64,000 nt of DNA from Pseudomonas entomophila (GCF_029193575.1 NZ_JARGCS010000015.1:53816-117815); one strand, 5' to 3'. Shown: positions 1-9,361, numbered from the stretch's first letter. Made by a program: numbers and translations. The notes: generated from the letters alone by a model not told the origin.

Positions 1-1381
1 CGACTTGTAGGTGCAGGCTGGCCCAGTAGCCCAGGCCGCCCAGGGCCAGGCTGGCGAGCACCGTCGGCAGCGCCCAGCGGCGCTCGGTGAAGCGGTTGAG
101 CACCGCCCACAGCCGCGGGCCCTGGCCACGTTCGGCGGCTTGCTCGCTGCGCAGGCTGCGCTGCGCGGCACGGGGGCTGACGCCGCAGTAGCTGAGCAGG
201 ATCGGCAGCAGGATCAGGTTGCTGAACACCAGCACGGCCACCCCCAGGCTGGCGATCAGCGCCAGGTCCTGGATCACCTTGATGTCGATCATCATCAGCA
301 CGCCGAAGCCCACCGCGTCGCACAGCAGGGCGGTGAGCCCGGCCAGGAACAGGCGGCGGAAAGTGAAGCGCGCCGCCACCTGGCGGTGCATGCCGCGGCC
401 GATGTCCTGGAGGATGCCGTTCATCTTCTGCGCGCCATGGCTCATGCCGATGGCCAGCACCAGGAACGGCACCAGCACCGAATACGGGTCCAGCTCGAAG
501 CCCAGCAGCGCCACCAGGCCCAACTGCCAGACCACCGCCACCAGCGAGCAGGCCATCACCAGCAGGGTGCTGCGCAGGCAGCGGGTGAAGGCGTAGAGCA
601 TCAGCGTGGCGATGACGATGGCCACCGCGAAGAACAGCAGCATCTGGCGCAGGCCGTCGATCAGGTCGCCGACCAGCTTGACGAAGCCGGTGATGTGAAG
701 GGTCAGGCCCTGGGCCTGGAATTCGCCGCGCAGTTGCTCCAATTGCTGCGCCAAGGCGCTGTAGTCCAGCGGCTTGCCGTTGGCGTCGGTGTCCATCAGC
801 GGCACGAAGATCAGGCTGGAGCGGCCGTTCACGGCGATGGTCTGGCCGACCTCGCCGGAGCGCAGGGCGTTGCGCTTGACCGTTTCCAGGCTGGCGGGCG
901 AGCCGTCGTAGTCGTCGGGGATCACCCGACCGCCCTCGACGCCTTCCTCGGTCACGGCCATCCAGCGCATGTTCGGCGTCCACAGCGACTTCATGAACGG
1001 CCGGTCGACGCCGGGCAGCAGGAACACCTTGTCGTTCAGGCGAGCCAACAGGTCGAGGTAGCGGGCATCGTAGATGCTTTCGCCGGGCGCCTCGACAGCG
1101 ATGCGCACGGCGTTGCCCAGGCCGGTGAGTTCCTGGCGGTTGGCCTGGTAGTTGGCGATGTACGGGTGCCCGGTGGGGATCATTTTCTCGAAGCTGGCGT
1201 TCAGTTGCAGGTGGCTGCTGGCCAGGCCCAGGCCGACGGTCAGCAGCAGGCACAGCCACAGCACCAGGGCGCGGTGGTTGAACAGCGCGCGCTCGATCAG
1301 CGAGCCGGAGGCGCGGTCGAAGCTGTCCAGGCTCTGGGCGGCGCCGGGCAGCGGGTCGGGGGGAAGCGGCAGGTGGGTCAT
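1..1381 (-). CDS. RND/MMPL superfamily exporter, C-terminus cut off by the window edge
   Basis: About 460 residues of an inner-membrane transporter are present; the family is usually near 780-800, so the C-terminal half lies outside. I read it from ATG 1381 and it stays open to base 1. The N-terminus has one membrane helix (LVLWLCLLLTVGLGLA), then a periplasmic domain of about 200 residues, then a block of helices starting near LLFFAVAIVIATLMLYAF and containing the typical sequence LVLAIGMSHGAQ. This is the layout of proton-driven RND exporters of the MMPL/hopanoid type rather than of the AcrB type. Its start overlaps the stop of the upstream beta-propeller gene (ATGA), so the two are translationally coupled. 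In other Proteobacteria such RND proteins travel with DUF1302, DUF1329 and YCF48-like genes; the substrate is unknown, probably a lipid or hydrophobic compound (inference). Confidence 0.85.
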   Translation of the reverse strand, partial: MTHLPLPPDPLPGAAQSLDSFDRASGSLIERALFNHRALVLWLCLLLTVGLGLASSHLQLNASFEKMIPTGHPYIANYQANRQELTGLGNAVRIAVEAPGESIYDARYLDLLARLNDKVFLLPGVDRPFMKSLWTPNMRWMAVTEEGVEGGRVIPDDYDGSPASLETVKRNALRSGEVGQTIAVNGRSSLIFVPLMDTDANGKPLDYSALAQQLEQLRGEFQAQGLTLHITGFVKLVGDLIDGLRQMLLFFAVAIVIATLMLYAFTRCLRSTLLVMACSLVAVVWQLGLVALLGFELDPYSVLVPFLVLAIGMSHGAQKMNGILQDIGRGMHRQVAARFTFRRLFLAGLTALLCDAVGFGVLMMIDIKVIQDLALIASLGVAVLVFSNLILLPILLSYCGVSPRAAQRSLRSEQAAERGQGPRLWAVLNRFTERRWALPTVLASLALGGLGYWASLHLQV

Positions 1382-2445
1382 GGCGCGGTTACCTGTTCTA
1401 CACGTTCGATGCCACGGGCGCCTACCGCCACCCAGCGGCCATCGGCGGCCTGGGCCAGCGCGGCGGGGAGGTTGCCGAGCGGGCGGCCTTGCGGGCGCAG
1501 GGCGCCCTGTTCGTTGGCTTGCAGCAGGCGACCGCCCTGGTCGAGCAGCATCACGCCGTCGTTCCAGGCCGGGCGCGCGGCGACGATGCTGCTGGCGTAG
1601 TCGTTGCCCAGCGCCTGCCAGTGCTGGCCCTGGTCGCGGCTGCGCCAGGCGTTGCCCTTGAGCCCGGCGGCCAGCAGGGTGCCGTCGGGTTCGAGGGCGG
1701 CGCTGAAGAAGCTGCCCTCGTAAGGGCTGGGCAGGCGGCGCAAGTGCGCGCCGCCGTCGTCCGAACCCCACAACGTGCCTTGCTCGCCAGCGATGTACAG
1801 CTGCTGGCCCTGGCCGGTGATGGCGTACAGGTGGTTGCCCGCTGGGTTGTCCAGGCGGCCCATCCAGGACTGCCAGGTGGCGCCGCCATTCTCGGTGTGC
1901 AGCACCAGGCCGAAGGCGCCGACCAGGGTGCCTTCGCGCGCATTGGCGAAATACAGCGCCAGCCAGGGCTTGTCGGCGCCCTCGGCGACCAGGGCACGGG
2001 CCGCCTTGAGCCGGCGCTGGGCCGCGGGCGAGTCGTCATTGGCCGCGCTGGCGGCTTGCAACTCGCGCTCGGCGACGGCCTGGCCGTCCAACTGCACGGC
2101 CCAGCTGGCGCCGCCGTCGTTGCTGTGCAGCACCACGCCGGCATGGCCCACGGCCCAGCCCTGCTGGGCCGTGGGGAAGTCCACCGCAGTCAGGCTGACG
2201 CTGGTCGGCGAGGGCGCCTGGCGCCAGCTGCGGCCGTTGTCGTCGGAAAGCAGGATCAAGCCCTGCTCGCCGACCGCCACCAGGCGCTCACCCGCGCGGG
2301 TGACGTCGATCAGCACCGCGCGGGTCGGCGCGCTGACCGTGAGTGCCGGGCGGCGCAGGGCGTCGGCCACCGGGGCCTCGCTGGCCGGGGCGGCGAGCGC
2401 CACGGCCAGCAGGCCCAGGGCCAGCCAGGGAAGGCCACGGTTCAT
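1378..2445 (-). CDS. YCF48-like beta-propeller protein (BNR/Asp-box repeats), exported
   Basis: A 355-residue protein with an N-terminal signal peptide (MNRGLPWLALGLLAVALAAP) followed by repeated Asp-box motifs of the S-x-D-x-G-x-x-W kind: SDDNGRSW, SNDGGASW, TENGGATW, SDDGGAHL and SRDQGQHW. These mark a beta-propeller of the YCF48/sialidase-like class, named after the photosystem II assembly factor but common in non-photosynthetic bacteria. The start at ATG 2445 overlaps the TGA of the DUF1329 gene, and the stop overlaps the ATG of the RND gene. A longer reading with an earlier start runs through the DUF1329 gene and is not credible. It probably acts in the periplasm with the RND exporter; no enzyme activity is implied. 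Confidence 0.82.
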   Translation of the reverse strand: MNRGLPWLALGLLAVALAAPASEAPVADALRRPALTVSAPTRAVLIDVTRAGERLVAVGEQGLILLSDDNGRSWRQAPSPTSVSLTAVDFPTAQQGWAVGHAGVVLHSNDGGASWAVQLDGQAVAERELQAASAANDDSPAAQRRLKAARALVAEGADKPWLALYFANAREGTLVGAFGLVLHTENGGATWQSWMGRLDNPAGNHLYAITGQGQQLYIAGEQGTLWGSDDGGAHLRRLPSPYEGSFFSAALEPDGTLLAAGLKGNAWRSRDQGQHWQALGNDYASSIVAARPAWNDGVMLLDQGGRLLQANEQGALRPQGRPLGNLPAALAQAADGRWVAVGARGIERVEQVTAP

Positions 2446-3800
2446 CAGCGCACACCCTCGGCGGCCAGGCCATCGGGGCTGAAGTCGCTGTCCGGGAACG
2501 GCTTGACCAGTTCGTTGTGCACGCGTTTCTCGGTGACCACGTTGTGCGCCATCCAGGCACCGGTCTGCAGGTCGTACTGGCCGTACAGGCCGCGCACCAC
2601 GCCGGGCAGCTCGGGCATCACGTAGGGTAGCTGGAAGTAGGTGCGCCACAGTTGGCCGTTGGCGTCCCAACTGTCGCCGAGCATGGCCATCCAGGTGTCC
2701 TCGTCCACGTACAGGCGGCGCTTGGGCATGCTGTGGCGCTTGCCGGCCACCAGGTTGCCCTCGATCACCCACACCCGGTGCAGCTCCCAGCGCATGTGGT
2801 CGGGGTTGAGGAAGCGTTCGCCGAGGATGGCGTCGTCCTTGGCCGGTTGCAGGATCTTGTTGCTGTTGTAGGGGATGAGCATTTCCCGCTTGCCGACGAT
2901 TTTCCAGTCATAGCGGTCCAGGGGGCCGGTGAACACCGAGACCTCGTCGAAGTTGGCCACGCCCGAGCTGGTTGGCGTCGGCGTGTCGTAGGACGACACC
3001 GGCAGCTTGCGCACGCGGCGCTGGCCGGCCAGGTACACCCACGACTGCGGGCCGCCGTTGGCGTAGTCCAGCGGCTCGCGGCCCAGCAGCGCCTCGCCGG
3101 CGCGCTGGGGTGGGCCGAGGTTGATCAACCGGGTCATCCAGTACACGCCCTTGTATTCGGACTTGGCGCTGTCGAAGTAGTAGGGCATCTCGCGCAGGGC
3201 CTGCACGGTGCTGGACAGGATGCGCTGGCCGTTGGCGGTGATCACGTAGACGTTGTAGTCGTTCTTCCAGGCCACCCCGCGCCAGCTCAGGTGGTGGTTC
3301 CAGATCACCTCGGCGCCGGATTTCGGGATCGGGAACGGGATGCCGCCGCTGGCGCCCTCGACCGTCTGGCCCTGGTTGCCCAGGTGCGCGGCGGTGGCAT
3401 TCTTCAAGGTGTTGTCGTAGACCCACTGCGGCGCGGCGGCGGTGCGCCGGGTGGGGTACACGTCGATGCGGTAGCTGGGGTACTTGGCGAACATCGCCTT
3501 CTGCCCGTCGCTGAGCTTGTCGGCGTACTGCGCCAGGTTTTGCGCGGTCACCGAGTACAGCGGCTTGTCGCTGGCGAAGTAGTCGGGGATGCGCGGCCCG
3601 GGGGTGAAGCCGGCCGGCACCTTGGCCAGGCCCTGGTCCCAGGCCGGGATGCTGCCGTCGGCGTTGCCGGCGCGCTCGGCGCCCAGCGGCGTGAGGCTGC
3701 CCTTGAGTTGCTGGGCCTCGCTGTCGCTGGCCGCCCGGGACGTCGGGGCGAGCGCCAGCAAGCCCGCCAGCAAGGTGGCGGAGAGAGGGGCGAGTTTCAT
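2445..3800 (-). CDS. DUF1329 domain protein, exported
   Basis: A 451-residue protein with a clear signal peptide (MKLAPLSATLLAGLLALAP, cleaved after an SRA-type site) and a mature start SDSEAQQLKGSLTPLGAERAG that is typical of DUF1329. The family is thought to adopt a lipoprotein-localisation-like (LolB-type) fold and to work in the periplasm, so binding of hydrophobic molecules is a reasonable guess, not shown here. The gene follows the DUF1302 gene after 38 bases and overlaps the next gene by one base. The DUF1302/DUF1329 pair with an RND exporter is a recurring unit in Pseudomonas, Marinobacter and relatives. Confidence 0.88.
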   Translation of the reverse strand: MKLAPLSATLLAGLLALAPTSRAASDSEAQQLKGSLTPLGAERAGNADGSIPAWDQGLAKVPAGFTPGPRIPDYFASDKPLYSVTAQNLAQYADKLSDGQKAMFAKYPSYRIDVYPTRRTAAAPQWVYDNTLKNATAAHLGNQGQTVEGASGGIPFPIPKSGAEVIWNHHLSWRGVAWKNDYNVYVITANGQRILSSTVQALREMPYYFDSAKSEYKGVYWMTRLINLGPPQRAGEALLGREPLDYANGGPQSWVYLAGQRRVRKLPVSSYDTPTPTSSGVANFDEVSVFTGPLDRYDWKIVGKREMLIPYNSNKILQPAKDDAILGERFLNPDHMRWELHRVWVIEGNLVAGKRHSMPKRRLYVDEDTWMAMLGDSWDANGQLWRTYFQLPYVMPELPGVVRGLYGQYDLQTGAWMAHNVVTEKRVHNELVKPFPDSDFSPDGLAAEGVR

Positions 3801-3838
3801 GGTGAAGTACCTCGTTTATTGTTGTCGTGGCACAGGCT

Positions 3839-5509
3839 TCAGAACGATCGCTGCACGGTGAAGGCGATGAAGTCGCGGTCCTTGAGGGGTTGGCCGTAGG
3901 TATTGGCGTTGCGCGCATCGAGGAAGTTGTCGCTGCCGCCGATGTAGCGCGTGTAGTTGAGGCCGGCCTTCCAGGTTTGCAGGTATTCCAGCTGCACGCC
4001 GATGCTGACGTCACCGCCGTTGTCACCGACGCCGTTGTTGAACTTGCTGATCACCGAGGAGCGGCCCTTGGGGTTGTAGCCAAGGCCCAGCGGCACGCTG
4101 AGGTCGACGCCGGGGTAGACCTGGAAGAAGTTCGGCGTGAAGGTCATGCGCAGGCCCCAGGCGTCGCGTTCGCTGTTCGGGTCCAGTGCCTCGGGGTTCT
4201 TGGTGATGCTGGTGCGCCGGTGCCAGGCGACTTCGCCGGCCAGGCTCGCCGAATCCCAGAAACCGTTGCCGTTGAACGCATACAGGGTCGAGAGCTGGGC
4301 GTGCAGCGAGTTGCCCACGGCGTACAGCGGGTGGCCGTCGTTGTCGCCCAGGCCTAATGGGTTGGCCTGGGACACGCTGACCAGTGGGGTGTTGCGCCGC
4401 ACCGACACTTCACCGGCGACGTTGGCATCGCCCACCGAGGTGCTGAAGCTGGCGCCAAAGGCGCTGATGCCTTCGGCGTACACCAGTTGGTAGTCGCCGA
4501 GCTGCCCGGTGAGCGGGTTCGGCCCGCCGGCGTTGGCGCGGGTGTAGAGCATCGGGTCCTTGGCGTGGTAGCGGATCGCGTAGAGGCCGAAGTCGGTGTT
4601 CCAGTCTTCCGGCGAGAAGCGCAGCGACAGGCCGTACTGGCCTTTGTCGCCGGGCTTGATGTCCTTGCCGCGCAAGAACGCCAGGGGCTGGCGGTTGGGG
4701 CCGATCGGGCCGCCGACGATCAGCCGCTCGCCGCCTTCGCCGACCACATCGGAGGTGGAGAAGTAGCTGCCCACGGCGGGGATGCGGTTCTCTTCCCATT
4801 CGAACTGGTAGTAGGCCGCCAGCGACAGGTTGGGGCGCAGTTGGATCTGCCCGGAGAACTGGTTGACCGGGCGGATCAGCTCCTTGAACGGCGTGCCGGG
4901 CACCGAGGTGGCCTTGATGATGTCCACCGGCGCCTGGCCGCCGGCGATGCCGTTGGCGCCGAAGAACAGGCTCTCGCCCCACAGCACGGTGTGCCGGCCC
5001 AGGCGGAAGCTGCTGGGCAGTTCGCCGAGGTTGCCCTTGCCGAACATGAAGGCGTCGAGGATCTCCGCCTTGCCGCCGTGCAGGCCACGGGTGTCGTCGG
5101 TGAAGCGGTCGTTGGCCACCGAGCGCTGGTTGGCGGTGGCGGCGGAGTCGTTGTCGTTGTTGCCCTGGTAGACGGTGTCGTACCAGCCGGCGGCGCTGAC
5201 CCGGGCGCCGAAGTTCTGGTAGCGGGCGTCGAACTCCGACAGCAGGTTCAGGCGGTTGGAGATCAGGCCCTTGTCGAAGTTGCGGTCGCTGTCGTCCTGG
5301 TTCACCGCGCTGGTCAGCTTGCTGTCGCGGTCCTTCAGGCGCCAGGCGGCGTTGTACTTGACGGTGTTGTCCCAGCGCAGGCGCAGGTCGGAATCACCGG
5401 TGTCGATCTCGAAGGCGTAGGCGCCCGGCAGGGTCGTGAGGGTAGCCACGGCGGCCAGGGCTGCCCATTGGCGACGCGCGCAGGCGCCACCGGTACTGGT
5501 GCGTTTCAT
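3839..5509 (-). CDS. DUF1302 domain protein, probable outer membrane protein
   Basis: A 556-residue protein. ATG 5509 is chosen because it gives MKRTSTGGACARRQWAALAA, a signal peptide ending near AYAFEIDTGD; reading further upstream only adds unsupported sequence. The mature protein has alternating polar/hydrophobic strands and ends in a terminal phenylalanine (FIAFTVQRSF), as expected for an outer-membrane beta-barrel. It is the first gene of a four-gene minus-strand operon (DUF1302, DUF1329, YCF48-like, RND) and is divergent from a LysR regulator. An outer membrane channel or receptor for a hydrophobic substrate is inferred from the context only. Confidence 0.85.
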   Translation of the reverse strand: MKRTSTGGACARRQWAALAAVATLTTLPGAYAFEIDTGDSDLRLRWDNTVKYNAAWRLKDRDSKLTSAVNQDDSDRNFDKGLISNRLNLLSEFDARYQNFGARVSAAGWYDTVYQGNNDNDSAATANQRSVANDRFTDDTRGLHGGKAEILDAFMFGKGNLGELPSSFRLGRHTVLWGESLFFGANGIAGGQAPVDIIKATSVPGTPFKELIRPVNQFSGQIQLRPNLSLAAYYQFEWEENRIPAVGSYFSTSDVVGEGGERLIVGGPIGPNRQPLAFLRGKDIKPGDKGQYGLSLRFSPEDWNTDFGLYAIRYHAKDPMLYTRANAGGPNPLTGQLGDYQLVYAEGISAFGASFSTSVGDANVAGEVSVRRNTPLVSVSQANPLGLGDNDGHPLYAVGNSLHAQLSTLYAFNGNGFWDSASLAGEVAWHRRTSITKNPEALDPNSERDAWGLRMTFTPNFFQVYPGVDLSVPLGLGYNPKGRSSVISKFNNGVGDNGGDVSIGVQLEYLQTWKAGLNYTRYIGGSDNFLDARNANTYGQPLKDRDFIAFTVQRSF

Positions 5510-5697
5510 CGATGCCAACCTCTGACTTGTTATTTTTGTCGTGAAAGGTCTTTGCCAGAACCGCGCTCCCTTGCAGCTCTGGTTTCGATCATAGGAACGC
5601 GCCAACAATTCGAACAATCGATTATCGGGATGCCAACCATCCATAAAAAGTGATACAACGCGCCGTGGCCATGTGGAGCCTTCCTGGAGCCTGAGCG
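5510..5697. promoter_or_regulatory. Divergent promoter region between the DUF1302 operon and its LysR gene
   Basis: This 188-base gap separates two divergent starts and is AT-richer than its surroundings. Around 5607-5626 it holds AATTCGAACAATCGATTATC, with short dyad symmetry of the T-N11-A kind that LysR proteins recognise. The site is a suggestion from position and composition; I could not single out clear -35/-10 elements. Confidence 0.4.
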
Positions 5698-6621
5698 ATG
5701 CGTTTTCATCACCTGGACCTGAACCTGCTGGTGGTGCTCGACACGATGCTCACCGAGCAAAACATCACCCGCGCGGCGGAGCGGCTGAACGTCAGCCAGT
5801 CGGCGGCCAGCGGCCTGCTGGGGCGGCTGCGTGAGTATTTCGACGATGCGTTGCTGGTGCAGGTGGGGCGGCGCATGCTGCCCACCCCGCTGGCGCAGGG
5901 CCTGGCCGAACCGGTGCGGCGGGTGTTGCTGGACATCCAGTCGAGCATCGTCAACAAGCCGGACTTCGACCCGCTGACCTGCAAGCGGCATTTCAAGATC
6001 ATCGCCACCGACTTCGTCACCACGGTGATCATCGGCCCGCTGACCCGCCACCTGCAGCGCGTGGCCCCGCACATCACCCTGGACATCCAGCCGGCGGCGG
6101 ACAACTACGAGCAGTTGCTGACCCAGGGCGAGGTGGATTTCGCGATCATGCCCGACCTCTACCTGTCGGAGCTGCATGCCAAGGAATTGCTGTTCGAGGA
6201 CGACTATCAGTGCGTGGTGTGGCGCGACAACCCGCTGGTGGGCGATAGCCTGACGCTGGAGGAGTACCTGGGGCTGGGGCACGTGGCGACCAACTTCGGC
6301 AGCAACCGCGAGCCGAGTTTCGGCGAGAAGATGTTGCGCCGGTATGGCACGGCGCGGCGGGTGGAGCTGACCTCGAGCAGTTTCAACACGGTGCCGCACC
6401 TGCTGGTGGGCACGCACCGGGTGGCGGTGATGCAGCGCAGCCTGGCGACGTTGTATGCGGGGTTCCTGCCGCTGAAGGTGTTGCCGTTGCCGTTCGAGCT
6501 GCCGTTGCTGCGTGAGTTCGCGTTGTGGAACAAGGTGCTGGACAGCGACCCGGCGCATCGCTGGATGCGCGGGAGGTTGCAGGAGGTGGCGGGGGAGGCG
6601 TTGGGGGGCGGGCGCCAGTAG
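5698..6621 (+). CDS. LysR family transcriptional regulator
   Basis: A 307-residue protein with an N-terminal winged helix-turn-helix (residues about 5-65; LNVSQSAASGLLGRLREYF is the recognition region) and a C-terminal periplasmic-binding-like effector domain from about residue 90. The N-terminus RFHHLDLNLLVVLDTMLTE is of the NodD/NahR-like subgroup, which often senses aromatic or other small organic compounds. ATG 5698 follows directly on the divergent gap, so autoregulation and control of the DUF1302 operon are likely. The inducer cannot be read from the sequence. Confidence 0.9.
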   Translation: MRFHHLDLNLLVVLDTMLTEQNITRAAERLNVSQSAASGLLGRLREYFDDALLVQVGRRMLPTPLAQGLAEPVRRVLLDIQSSIVNKPDFDPLTCKRHFKIIATDFVTTVIIGPLTRHLQRVAPHITLDIQPAADNYEQLLTQGEVDFAIMPDLYLSELHAKELLFEDDYQCVVWRDNPLVGDSLTLEEYLGLGHVATNFGSNREPSFGEKMLRRYGTARRVELTSSSFNTVPHLLVGTHRVAVMQRSLATLYAGFLPLKVLPLPFELPLLREFALWNKVLDSDPAHRWMRGRLQEVAGEALGGGRQ

Positions 6622-6639
6622 GGCATTGGGTGTTCTGGC

Positions 6640-6715
6640 GGGCCCTGTCGCGGGGCGGCGGTGACCCTGTACAAGCGGGCCTGCGCCGCGATGAGGCCGC
6701 CGCGTTCCTGACAGA
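6640..6715. repeat. Degenerate REP-like sequence
   Basis: The stretch CCTGTCGCGGGGCGGCGG followed by GCGGGCCTGCGCCGCGATGAG looks like a decayed pair of the REP elements found elsewhere in the window. The dyad is imperfect, so the limits are approximate. Confidence 0.4.
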
Positions 6716-6718
6716 CAC

Positions 6719-6742
6719 AAAAAAGGCCGCTTGCGCGGCCTT
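6719..6742 (-). terminator. Rho-independent terminator of the zapG-like gene
   Basis: Read on the minus strand: stem GGCCGC (6740-6735), loop GCAA, stem GCGGCC (6730-6725), then six T. It lies 17 bases beyond the stop of the 6759-7196 gene. Confidence 0.8.
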
Positions 6743-6758
6743 CGTCGGTTTCAGCGCC

Positions 6759-7196
6759 TCAACGCTTCAACCCGTAGCTCTCGTCGAGCATGCCCGGCGA
6801 GTTCGGCGCCTTCGGCGCATAGTCGCGCGGCACCTCGGCGGTGTCCTTCGGCGGGGTCAGGCGGTCACGTGGCCCCTGCGCCGCTTCCGAATGCAGCGAG
6901 GCCAGCAGGCGCTGGCGGGTCAGCTCGTCCAGGGCCAGGCGATTGGCGCCATCGGCCAGGTGGTCCTGGACGTCCTGGTAGCTCTGGGTCAGTTTCTTGA
7001 CCAGCGCCGCCGTGCTGTTGAAGTGGGTCACCACTTCATTCTGGTAGTTGTCGAAACGCTGCTGGATGTCGTCCAGCTGGCGTTGCGTGCTGCTTGGCGC
7101 AGCGTTGGGCAGCAGGCGGGCCAGCGCGAAACCGACGACGACGCCCACGACCAGGGCCAGGGTCGGCAGCAACCAAACAAGGAGCGAGTGTTCCAC
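6759..7196 (-). CDS. zapG: YhcB/ZapG family (DUF1043) membrane protein
   Basis: A 145-residue protein with a single N-terminal membrane helix (WLLPTLALVVGVVVGFALA), a following coiled-coil region (QRQLDDIQQRFDNYQNEVV onward) and a polar proline-rich tail. This matches the YhcB/DUF1043 family, which in Escherichia coli is an inner membrane protein linked to cell division and envelope synthesis. It stands alone on the minus strand and is divergent from the alpha/beta hydrolase gene. The family call is firm; the division role is carried over from E. coli. Confidence 0.85.
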   Translation of the reverse strand: MEHSLLVWLLPTLALVVGVVVGFALARLLPNAAPSSTQRQLDDIQQRFDNYQNEVVTHFNSTAALVKKLTQSYQDVQDHLADGANRLALDELTRQRLLASLHSEAAQGPRDRLTPPKDTAEVPRDYAPKAPNSPGMLDESYGLKR

Positions 7197-7335
7197 GAGT
7201 CCTTCCTCTCTAAACGGCTTTGCTTTACGTTAACGGCTCAGACCTGCGCTGTATACCGCGAGCAATCGCAAATATCTCAGAACAGAATTCCTCAGCTAGA
7301 CGAGTCGACCCCTTCCGAGGTCACGGAGTTGTACC

Positions 7336-7971
7336 TTGCTCATGCGTGAAACCCCCTTGTTCATCGATGGCCCCGCCGGCCAACTGGAAGCCTTGTACCT
7401 GGACGTGGCCGAGGCCCGCGGCGCGGTGCTGATCTGCCACCCCAACCCGGTCCAGGGCGGCACCATGCTCAACAAGGTGGTCTCGACCCTGCAACGCACC
7501 GCCCGTGACGCCGGCTACATCACCTTGCGCTTCAACTACCGCGGCGTCGGCCAGAGCGCCGGCGCCCACGACATGGGCGCCGGCGAAGTGGCCGATGCCG
7601 AGGCCGCCGCGGCCTGGCTGCGGGCCAGGCACCCGGAGCTGCCGTTGGTGCTGATGGGCTTCTCGTTCGGTGGCTTCGTCGCTGCCAGCCTCGCCGGCCG
7701 TCTGGAGGCCGCCGGGGTGGAGCTGCGGCAGCTGTTCATGATCGCCCCGGCGGTGATGCGCCTGACCGCCGACTTCCCGCTGCCCGAGCGCTGCGCCCTG
7801 ACCGTGGTGCAGCCCGACAGCGACGAGGTGGTGGCCCCAGCGTTGGTCTACGACTGGTCCGCAGACCTGTCGCGCCCCCATGAGCTGCTGAAAGTGGCAG
7901 AATGCGGACACTTCTTCCATGGCAAGCTGACCGATCTGAAGGATCTGCTGCTGCCGCGTCTTTCGAACTGA
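7336..7971 (+). CDS. Alpha/beta hydrolase
   Basis: A small hydrolase of 209-211 residues. The nucleophile elbow is GFSFGG, the oxyanion region is HPNPVQGG, and a C-terminal catalytic histidine is in ECGHFFHG. This resembles the YcjY/KynB-like dienelactone-hydrolase-type proteins found next to trpS in Pseudomonas; the substrate is unknown. Two starts are possible: TTG 7336, seven bases after GGAG (7325-7328), and ATG 7342, thirteen bases after it. Spacing favours TTG and codon preference favours ATG. trpS follows after 25 bases, so they may be co-transcribed. Confidence 0.85.
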   Translation: MLMRETPLFIDGPAGQLEALYLDVAEARGAVLICHPNPVQGGTMLNKVVSTLQRTARDAGYITLRFNYRGVGQSAGAHDMGAGEVADAEAAAAWLRARHPELPLVLMGFSFGGFVAASLAGRLEAAGVELRQLFMIAPAVMRLTADFPLPERCALTVVQPDSDEVVAPALVYDWSADLSRPHELLKVAECGHFFHGKLTDLKDLLLPRLSN

Positions 7972-7996
7972 GCCAAGCCTGATCAAGCGATAACCC

Positions 7997-9346
7997 ATGA
8001 CTACGCGCATCCTCACCGGTATCACCACCACCGGCACCCCGCACCTGGGCAACTACGCCGGCGCCATCCGCCCGGCGATTCTCGCCAGCCAGCAGCCCGG
8101 TGCCGACTCGTTCTACTTCCTGGCCGACTACCACGCCCTGATCAAGTGCGACGACCCGCTGCGCATCCAGCGCTCGCGCCTGGAAATCGCCGCCACCTGG
8201 CTGGCCGGCGGCCTGGACCCGGACAAGGTGACTTTCTACCGCCAGTCCGACATTCCCGAGATCCCCGAACTCACCTGGCTGCTGACCTGCGTCAGCGCCA
8301 AGGGCCTGCTCAACCGCGCCCACGCCTACAAGGCCTCGGTGGACAAGAACCTGGAGAACGGCGAAGACCCGGACGCTGGCGTGACCATGGGCCTGTACAG
8401 CTACCCGGTGCTGATGGCCGCCGACATCCTGATGTTCAACGCCCACAAGGTGCCGGTCGGCCGTGACCAGATCCAGCACGTGGAAATGGCCCGCGACATC
8501 GGCCAGCGCTTCAACCACCTGTTCGGCCAGGGCAAGGAGTTCTTCGTCCTGCCCGAGGCGTTGATCGAGGAAAGCGTGGCGACCCTGCCGGGCCTGGACG
8601 GTCGCAAGATGTCCAAGAGCTACGACAACACCATCCCGCTGTTCACCAGCGCCAAGGACATGAAGGACGCCATCTCGCGCATCGTCACCGACTCGCGCGC
8701 GCCAGGCGAGCCGAAGGATGCCGACAACTCGCACCTGTTCACCCTGTTCCAGGCCTTCGCCACCCCGGCGCAATCGGCGGAGTTCCGCGAAGAGCTGCTG
8801 CAGGGCCTGGGCTGGGGCGAGGCCAAGCAGCGCCTGTTCCAGTTGCTCGACGGCCAACTGGGCGAGGCTCGCGAGCGTTATCACCAGTTGATCGCGCGCC
8901 CGGCGGATCTCGAGGATATCCTCCTGGCCGGCGCCGCCAAGGCGCGCAAGACCGCCTCTCCGTTCCTCGAGCAACTGCGCGAGGCGGTGGGCCTGCGTTC
9001 GTTCCGCAACCTGGTGCAGACCGGCACCGAGGCAAAGAAGAAGGCCGCCAAGAGCGCGCGCTTCGTCAGCTTCCGTGACGACGACGGCAGCTTCCGCTTC
9101 CGCCTGCTGGCCGCCGATGGCGAGCAACTGCTGCTGTCGCGCAGCTTCGCCGATGGCAAGAGCGCTGGCGCGGTGAGCAAGCAGTTGCAGCAGGGCGGCG
9201 ATGCCGACGTGCGCGTCGAGGGCCTGGGCTTCAGCCTGTGGCTGGCCGGCGAGCAGGTCGCCGAAGGCCCGCAGTTCGCCGACGAGGCGGCCCGTGACGC
9301 GGCGATCCAGAGCCTGCGCGTGGCGCTGGAGCCGCAACAGGACTGA
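7997..9346 (+). CDS. trpS: Tryptophan--tRNA ligase, long form with C-terminal extension
   Basis: A class I aminoacyl-tRNA synthetase that charges tRNA-Trp. The HIGH-like motif is TGTPHLGNY (residues about 12-20) and the KMSKS loop is [10 protein letters not shown] near residue 205. At 449 residues it is about 110 longer than the usual bacterial enzyme. The extra part, from about residue 355 ([20 protein letters not shown]), resembles a YegP/DUF1508 domain; a long form of this kind is normal in Pseudomonas. It lies in the same direction as the hydrolase and zapE. Confidence 0.96.
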   Translation: MTTRILTGITTTGTPHLGNYAGAIRPAILASQQPGADSFYFLADYHALIKCDDPLRIQRSRLEIAATWLAGGLDPDKVTFYRQSDIPEIPELTWLLTCVSAKGLLNRAHAYKASVDKNLENGEDPDAGVTMGLYSYPVLMAADILMFNAHKVPVGRDQIQHVEMARDIGQRFNHLFGQGKEFFVLPEALIEESVATLPGLDGRKMSKSYDNTIPLFTSAKDMKDAISRIVTDSRAPGEPKDADNSHLFTLFQAFATPAQSAEFREELLQGLGWGEAKQRLFQLLDGQLGEARERYHQLIARPADLEDILLAGAAKARKTASPFLEQLREAVGLRSFRNLVQTGTEAKKKAAKSARFVSFRDDDGSFRFRLLAADGEQLLLSRSFADGKSAGAVSKQLQQGGDADVRVEGLGFSLWLAGEQVAEGPQFADEAARDAAIQSLRVALEPQQD

Positions 9347-9361
9347 ACCGATCCACCCATG

